Source of the DNA: Leminorella richardii
GTDB lineage: Bacteria; Pseudomonadota; Gammaproteobacteria; Enterobacterales; Enterobacteriaceae
Assembly (NCBI RefSeq): GCF_900478135.1
Contig: NZ_LS483470.1
Coordinates: 3,775,001 to 3,839,000, forward strand
Length of the DNA: 64,000 nucleotides
Reading direction: 5' to 3'
Part shown: positions 60,008 to 64,000 of the stretch, piece after piece
Layout of the letters: each line of letters opens with the position of its first letter
Numbering within the stretch: position 1 is the stretch's first letter
Translations under genes and position numbers: made by a program
Notes under the pieces: generated by a model
The model's database searches: none
What the model was told of the DNA's origin: nothing
What the model saw: only the letters and a program-made list of their open reading frames with translations

Positions 60008-61534
60008 ATGCTTCCCCCTCAGAACTCAGAATGCGGCAAAATCGACAACTCTTCGATTTATGCCGCTATCGATCTGGGTTCAAACAGCTTTCATCTGTTA
60101 ATCGTCCGCAACACCAACTGCGGAATACAAACTCTCGACAAATTGAAAAAAAAAGTCAGGCTGGCTGCCGGACTGGACGAAAGCGGCTATCTGTCGGAAG
60201 AATCCATGGAGCGCGGCTGGCAGTGCCTGGCGCTGTTTGCTGAACGTCTTCAGGGGATCCCCCCACATCGTATTCGCGTCGTTGCTACTGCGGCACTGCG
60301 CACGGCTAAAAATGCCCAACGCTTTATTTCTGTGGCTCTTGAACGGCTAAACGTCTCTATCTCTATTGACATCATTTGCGGTGAAGAAGAAGCACGGCTG
60401 ATTTATCAGGGAGTGAATCATACTACCGGCGGCGATCCTAAACGTCTGGTGGTTGATATCGGCGGAGCCAGTACTGAACTTATCGCAGGCGACGGTGATA
60501 GCATTAACAATTTGGTTAGCCTTCCTATGGGCTGTGTTACCTGGCTTGAACGCTACTTTGCCAACCGCTCTTTAAGCGCCGACAACTTTCACCAGGCAGA
60601 AACCGCTGCGCGTGAGCTGTTATCCCAAATTGCTGAACGACTTATATCCTGCAGCTGGAAAACCTGCGTTGGAGCCTCTGGCACTGTTCAGGCACTACAG
60701 GAAATCATGGTTGCACAGGGTATGGATGAAGCCATCACTCTGGATAAGCTGCTACAGCTGAAAGAACAGGCCATCCAGTGCGGTAAACTCGAAGAGCTTG
60801 AAATTGAAGGGCTGACGCTGGAAAGAGCACTTGTGTTCCCCAGCGGCCTAGCGATTCTGATCGCCGTTTTCGACACGCTAAAAGTGGACAGTATGGTGCT
60901 TTCCGGCGGGGCGCTGCGTGAAGGATTAGTTTACAGCATGCTCCCCATCCCTCCCGATCGCAATGTTCGCCAAAGAACCGTCAGAATGCTTCAGTCTCTT
61001 TATCGTGTCGACTGCCAGCAGGCAGACTTCGTTAGTCAGTGCGCTAGTGCGCTAAGAGCTCAATTACAAAGCTCTTGGCATCTTGATGATAACGTACAGG
61101 AGATGCTTTTCTGGGCCTGCCAGCTTTATGAGGTAGGACTTAGCATAGAATTCAAAAACGCTAACCAACACGCCGCCTATCTGGTCAGCCATATAGATAT
61201 GCCGGGGTTTACGCCTGCACAAAAAAAGCTACTGGCGGCACTCCTGATTAATCAAAGTCACCCTCTCGATCTTCAGGCACTCTCTCAACAAAATGCACTT
61301 CCCGCGCACCAAGCCATTCAAATTGTTCGCCTGCTAAGGATCGCGATTCTTTTCTGTCGAGCTCGGCATCCAGCGACAACGCTCAACGTTAGCCTTTTCG
61401 CCGACGGCGATCGACTACAGCTAAGCATCGACAGTAATGACCTCAAAAATCGCCCCCTTTTAGCGGAATCTCTCCTTCAGGAAAGCCGCTGGCAAACAAA
61501 CTGTCGGTTGCCTTTTTCTATTCAGGCCAAATAG
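60008..61534 (+). CDS. gppA: Guanosine-5'-triphosphate,3'-diphosphate pyrophosphatase GppA
   Basis: The 508-residue enzyme converts pppGpp to ppGpp in the stringent response. The actin-like fold of the Ppx/GppA family begins with AAIDLGSNSFHLLIVR, and VVATAALR, GEEEARLIYQGV, VDIGGASTEL and GASGTVQALQEIM follow. It is about 14 residues longer than E. coli GppA, mainly at the N-terminus. It is co-transcribed with rhlB. Confidence 0.95.
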   Translation: MLPPQNSECGKIDNSSIYAAIDLGSNSFHLLIVRNTNCGIQTLDKLKKKVRLAAGLDESGYLSEESMERGWQCLALFAERLQGIPPHRIRVVATAALRTAKNAQRFISVALERLNVSISIDIICGEEEARLIYQGVNHTTGGDPKRLVVDIGGASTELIAGDGDSINNLVSLPMGCVTWLERYFANRSLSADNFHQAETAARELLSQIAERLISCSWKTCVGASGTVQALQEIMVAQGMDEAITLDKLLQLKEQAIQCGKLEELEIEGLTLERALVFPSGLAILIAVFDTLKVDSMVLSGGALREGLVYSMLPIPPDRNVRQRTVRMLQSLYRVDCQQADFVSQCASALRAQLQSSWHLDDNVQEMLFWACQLYEVGLSIEFKNANQHAAYLVSHIDMPGFTPAQKKLLAALLINQSHPLDLQALSQQNALPAHQAIQIVRLLRIAILFCRARHPATTLNVSLFADGDRLQLSIDSNDLKNRPLLAESLLQESRWQTNCRLPFSIQAK

Positions 61535-61641
61535 AGAAACCACTCTATAAAACAGAATAAAAAAATTGAACTCCTCTATTGTTGAGCGTATTTTTTATTC
61601 TGATTTTCATCTTTGCATTACCCTCGCCAAGGAGACAAAAA

Positions 61642-61920
61642 ATGGATTTTAACGACATTGCCATCGAATGGAAAAAGGGCATTATTATATTTGGCATCGT
61701 TTTGGCTCTCTCGGCCTGCGATAATATGGCTGTCGCATCATCAACTACGGCTAACGGCGCCTCCTCTGTCTCAGAAAGCGTTAAAGAAGACACCGCAAAA
61801 GTAGCTAATGAAACCAAAGAAAAAGCGGAGAATGACGCTAAAAAAGCCTGAGAAGAACAGCGGGCTGCCGAAGCAGCAACCGTAGAGAGTATGCAACTAC
61901 AGCCAAGCTGTCATTAATCT
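61642..61920 (+). pseudogene. Truncated DUF3829-type lipoprotein copy
   Basis: The ATG at 61642 has AAGGAGA upstream and begins MDFNDIAIEWKKGIIIF with lipobox LALSACDN. It is a close relative of the first 28 residues of the intact gene at 62146. The frame stops at 61849-61851 after about 69 codons. Beyond the TGA the same frame continues EEQRAAEAATVESMQ, which resembles the coiled region of the intact protein, then ends at TAA 61918. The folded DUF3829 domain is missing. A short peptide lipoprotein could still be made, with Asp at +2. Confidence 0.75.
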
Positions 61921-62145
61921 CTATTTAATTTAATCGATAGATAAAATACAGTTCAAAATGGATAAAGATATTTTCCGCATTGTGTTGTTATTAACCCAAC
62001 TTATTGGATAAACAATAAAAAACATTAAATAAGCACCCTTTAAAATAATAAACAATTAATTTAAAACAGCCATTAATTGAAAATTGAACTATTAAGTAGT
62101 ATTTTTATCCTTCTCATTTTTTATCAGCCGAATAAAGGAACAAAA

Positions 62146-63252
62146 ATGGATTTCAAGAATGGCTCAGTCGCATGGAAAAAGGGTGCGATCGCTCTGTGTA
62201 TAGCACTTGCACTATCAGCCTGTGATAATAAAAAAGAAGAACCATCATCCTCTGCACCAACCCCAACTCCGGTTCAAAGCACTCCTCAACAGGCTGAAAA
62301 GCCTAACGGCGAAAATGCTCAAGATGACGCTAAAGCAAAAGCTGAAGAAGCAGCAAAACAGGCTGAAGCCGAAAAGCAGAACGCTGAACAGGCTGTAGCA
62401 GAAAAAATGCAGGCCTACATTCAGTGCTATAACTCTATTGATAGCTCTATTCATGACAGTATCAATCGCTATAGCAGCTGGGTAAAAGATTTCGAAAAAG
62501 GCCCAACCGGTAAAGAATCCACTGTTTACGGGCTTTATGCAATCCATCAGAACAGTACTGACTCCTGTCAGAGAGGCGTCACCAAAGCGCTTGATATTAA
62601 GCCTGCCTTTAATCCGATGGACGAAATTGCCGCTAGTTACCTCGCCGCTGCTGAAAAAGTCAGCACAGAAATTAACGCCCTAAATCGGTACTACGATCAG
62701 GGTGACTATACAGACGACAAATTCGCCAAGGGTAAAGAATTACATCCTAAACTCCTGGCAGCTTATAAAGCCTTCGAACCTGCGTCTAAAGCATTTTCAC
62801 AGGCTATTAGTGAGATTAACGATGAGCGTCAAAAAGCCCATCTAAAAGCAATGGAAGAAAGCGAAGGCAAAACCCTTAGCTACTACAGCCTGGCAATCAT
62901 GATGGATGCAAAAAGCATCAATAGGATGATCGAAGAAGATACGTTTGACGCTGAAAAATCGCTGGCCATGGTTTCTGAACTGCAAAACAAAATTGAAAGT
63001 TCACGCCCTCTTATCGAAGAGCGTAAAAAGGCTAATGATACGTCCTACATAAGCTACGATTCTTTATTACGCCAAGCAGACAGCTACGCTAAGGCCGCCA
63101 AAGAGCGTATTCGCCGCGTGAGAGATAAAGAGCCCTACTCAAGGGGTGAGCAGATGAACCTCGGCACGTCTGGTGAGTGGATGGTTAACGGCTCTGTCGG
63201 AAAGCTTATCAAAGAGTACAACAGTTTGGTTGGCGACTATAACCGTCTTTAA
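62146..63252 (+). CDS. DUF3829 family lipoprotein, YiiG-like
   Basis: From the ATG at 62146 (ribosome site AAAGGA) the protein has 368 residues. The signal peptide ends in lipobox L-S-A-C26, with Asp27 and Asn28 as an inner-membrane retention signal. A Pro- and Glu/Ala/Lys-rich linker (about 35-90) leads to the helical DUF3829 domain, with YSSWVKDFEKGPTGKESTVYGLY, AISEINDERQKAHLKAMEESEGKTLSYYSLAIM and RRVRDKEPYS, very like E. coli YiiG. The function is unknown. It lies between gppA and rep, which are adjacent in E. coli. A TTG-initiated extension to 62077 lacks a signal peptide logic and is rejected. Confidence 0.88.
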   Translation: MDFKNGSVAWKKGAIALCIALALSACDNKKEEPSSSAPTPTPVQSTPQQAEKPNGENAQDDAKAKAEEAAKQAEAEKQNAEQAVAEKMQAYIQCYNSIDSSIHDSINRYSSWVKDFEKGPTGKESTVYGLYAIHQNSTDSCQRGVTKALDIKPAFNPMDEIAASYLAAAEKVSTEINALNRYYDQGDYTDDKFAKGKELHPKLLAAYKAFEPASKAFSQAISEINDERQKAHLKAMEESEGKTLSYYSLAIMMDAKSINRMIEEDTFDAEKSLAMVSELQNKIESSRPLIEERKKANDTSYISYDSLLRQADSYAKAAKERIRRVRDKEPYSRGEQMNLGTSGEWMVNGSVGKLIKEYNSLVGDYNRL

Positions 63253-63274
63253 TTCCTACATTCCTACATAATAG

Positions 63275-63302
63275 AAAGCCGGAAATGATTCCGGCTTTTT
63301 TA
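63275..63302. terminator. Terminator between the YiiG-like gene and rep
   Basis: AGCCGGAA (63277-63284) and TTCCGGCT (63289-63296) form a perfect stem with a 4-nt loop, flanked by A and a T6 run, between two convergent genes. Confidence 0.9.
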
Positions 63303-63315
63303 CGTTTAGGCAACG

Positions 63316-64000
63316 TTATTCTTTCCCTCTCGCCTTGGCCAACTGCTCGCGAATATTAGCCAAATGGCCTTTCCCTTTTTCCATTCGCTCTTCGGCAGAA
63401 ACGGCCTTGCGCGCGTTTTCCCACACCAGATCGTCCTGCGGCAGCTCAAGCAGGAAGCGGCTGGGCTCGGGGCGAACCAGCTCACCAAACTGACGACGCT
63501 CACGACAGAGAGTAAAAGTCAGCGCTTTCTGCGCCCTAGTAATACCCACATAGGCCAGCCGCCGCTCTTCATCAACGTTATCTTCATCAATACTACTCTG
63601 GTGCGGCAAAAGTCCCTCTTCCATACCAACAAGGTAAACATAGGGGAATTCTAGGCCTTTTGACGCGTGCAACGTCATCAGCTGCACCTGATCCAGCTCT
63701 TCATCACTCTCTCCTCGCTCCATCATATCGCGAAGGGTAAAGCGCCCGACCACCTGATCCAGCGTCATAGGCTCATCCAGATCGGAGCCTTCCAGCATTT
63801 CCGTCATCCAGCCGAACAGCTGGTTAACGTTCTTCATTCTCATCTCTGCCGCTTTCGCGCTGGGAGATGTTTCATACAGCCAGCTTTCATAGTCCATGCC
63901 GTGGATCAAGTCTCTGACAGCGGCTACTGGCTCTCTTTCCGCCGTTTTAGCCACACCGTCAATCCAGTGACTAAAGCGTTGTAGCGCCTCCAAACCTCTC
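63316..64000 (-). CDS. rep: ATP-dependent DNA helicase Rep, C-terminal fragment
   Basis: About 228 C-terminal residues of an SF1A helicase that continues past the right edge. Motif V VQLMTLHASKGLEFPYVYLVGMEEG, motif VI RRLAYVGITRAQK and the end LPQDDLVWENARKAVSAEERMEKGKGHLANI match Rep rather than UvrD (which is present separately at 23971). Rep helps replication forks pass protein blocks. Convergent with the lipoprotein genes, as rep is with gppA in E. coli. Confidence 0.95.
   Translation of the reverse strand, partial: RGLEALQRFSHWIDGVAKTAEREPVAAVRDLIHGMDYESWLYETSPSAKAAEMRMKNVNQLFGWMTEMLEGSDLDEPMTLDQVVGRFTLRDMMERGESDEELDQVQLMTLHASKGLEFPYVYLVGMEEGLLPHQSSIDEDNVDEERRLAYVGITRAQKALTFTLCRERRQFGELVRPEPSRFLLELPQDDLVWENARKAVSAEERMEKGKGHLANIREQLAKARGKE

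Overview
The window looks like a chromosomal segment of a member of the Enterobacterales. The evidence is a nearly complete run of loci in the familiar E. coli order, read mostly in reverse: trkH-yigZ-pepQ, metE/metR/yigM, rhtC-recQ-rarD, corA, uvrD-yigB-xerC-yigA-dapF, cyaY/cyaA, hemCDXY, glmZ, the argX-hisR-leuT-proM type tRNA operon, the whole enterobacterial common antigen (ECA) cluster, rho-trxA/rhlB-gppA and rep. Differences from E. coli (lysA beside dapF; no fadBA, pldA, yigI or yifK here; sstT beside the ECA genes) point to a lineage outside the E. coli/Salmonella group. A Budviciaceae- or Yersiniaceae-like genus is possible, but I cannot name a species from sequence alone.

Layout. 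0-6.4 kb: K+ uptake (trkH end), yigZ, pepQ, then the metE/metR divergon with tandem MetJ boxes and a MetR box, and yigM. 6.5-17.4 kb is accessory relative to E. coli: ZntR-controlled zntA, edd without eda, gntR, gntK, and an operon of a Gfo/Idh/MocA oxidoreductase, a TIM-barrel isomerase, an MFS sugar-acid carrier and a second gluconokinase. Five copies of a GntR-type operator and two CRP sites tie this block together, suggesting conversion of an imported sugar acid to gluconate, 6-phosphogluconate and KDPG. 17.5-30.8 kb: rhtC, recQ, rarD, an AbrB-family membrane protein, corA with a long structured leader, uvrD with a LexA box, then a lptM-lysA-dapF-yigA-xerC-yigB cluster in which dapF carries an apparent one-base deletion.

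31.4-32.7 kb holds the most unusual element, a compact retron between cyaY and cyaA. I see a typical extended -10 promoter, a1/a2 inverted repeats, a candidate branching guanosine, an msd hairpin, and a retron reverse transcriptase of about 320 residues with no accessory gene. 32.7-39.7 kb: cyaA and hemCDXY. 39.7-41.3 kb: the small RNA GlmZ with a sigma-54 promoter, and an AT-rich type A chloramphenicol acetyltransferase. 41.4-41.9 kb: four tRNAs. 42.2-56.5 kb: sstT and the complete ECA locus wecA-wzzE-wecBC-rffGH-wecDE-wzxE-wecF-wzyE-wecG. 56.5-64 kb: rho, trxA, rhlB, gppA, a tandem pair of DUF3829 (YiiG-like) lipoproteins of which the first is decaying, and the 3' end of rep.

All calls come from reading the sequence and recalling protein families; no searches or folding programs were run.
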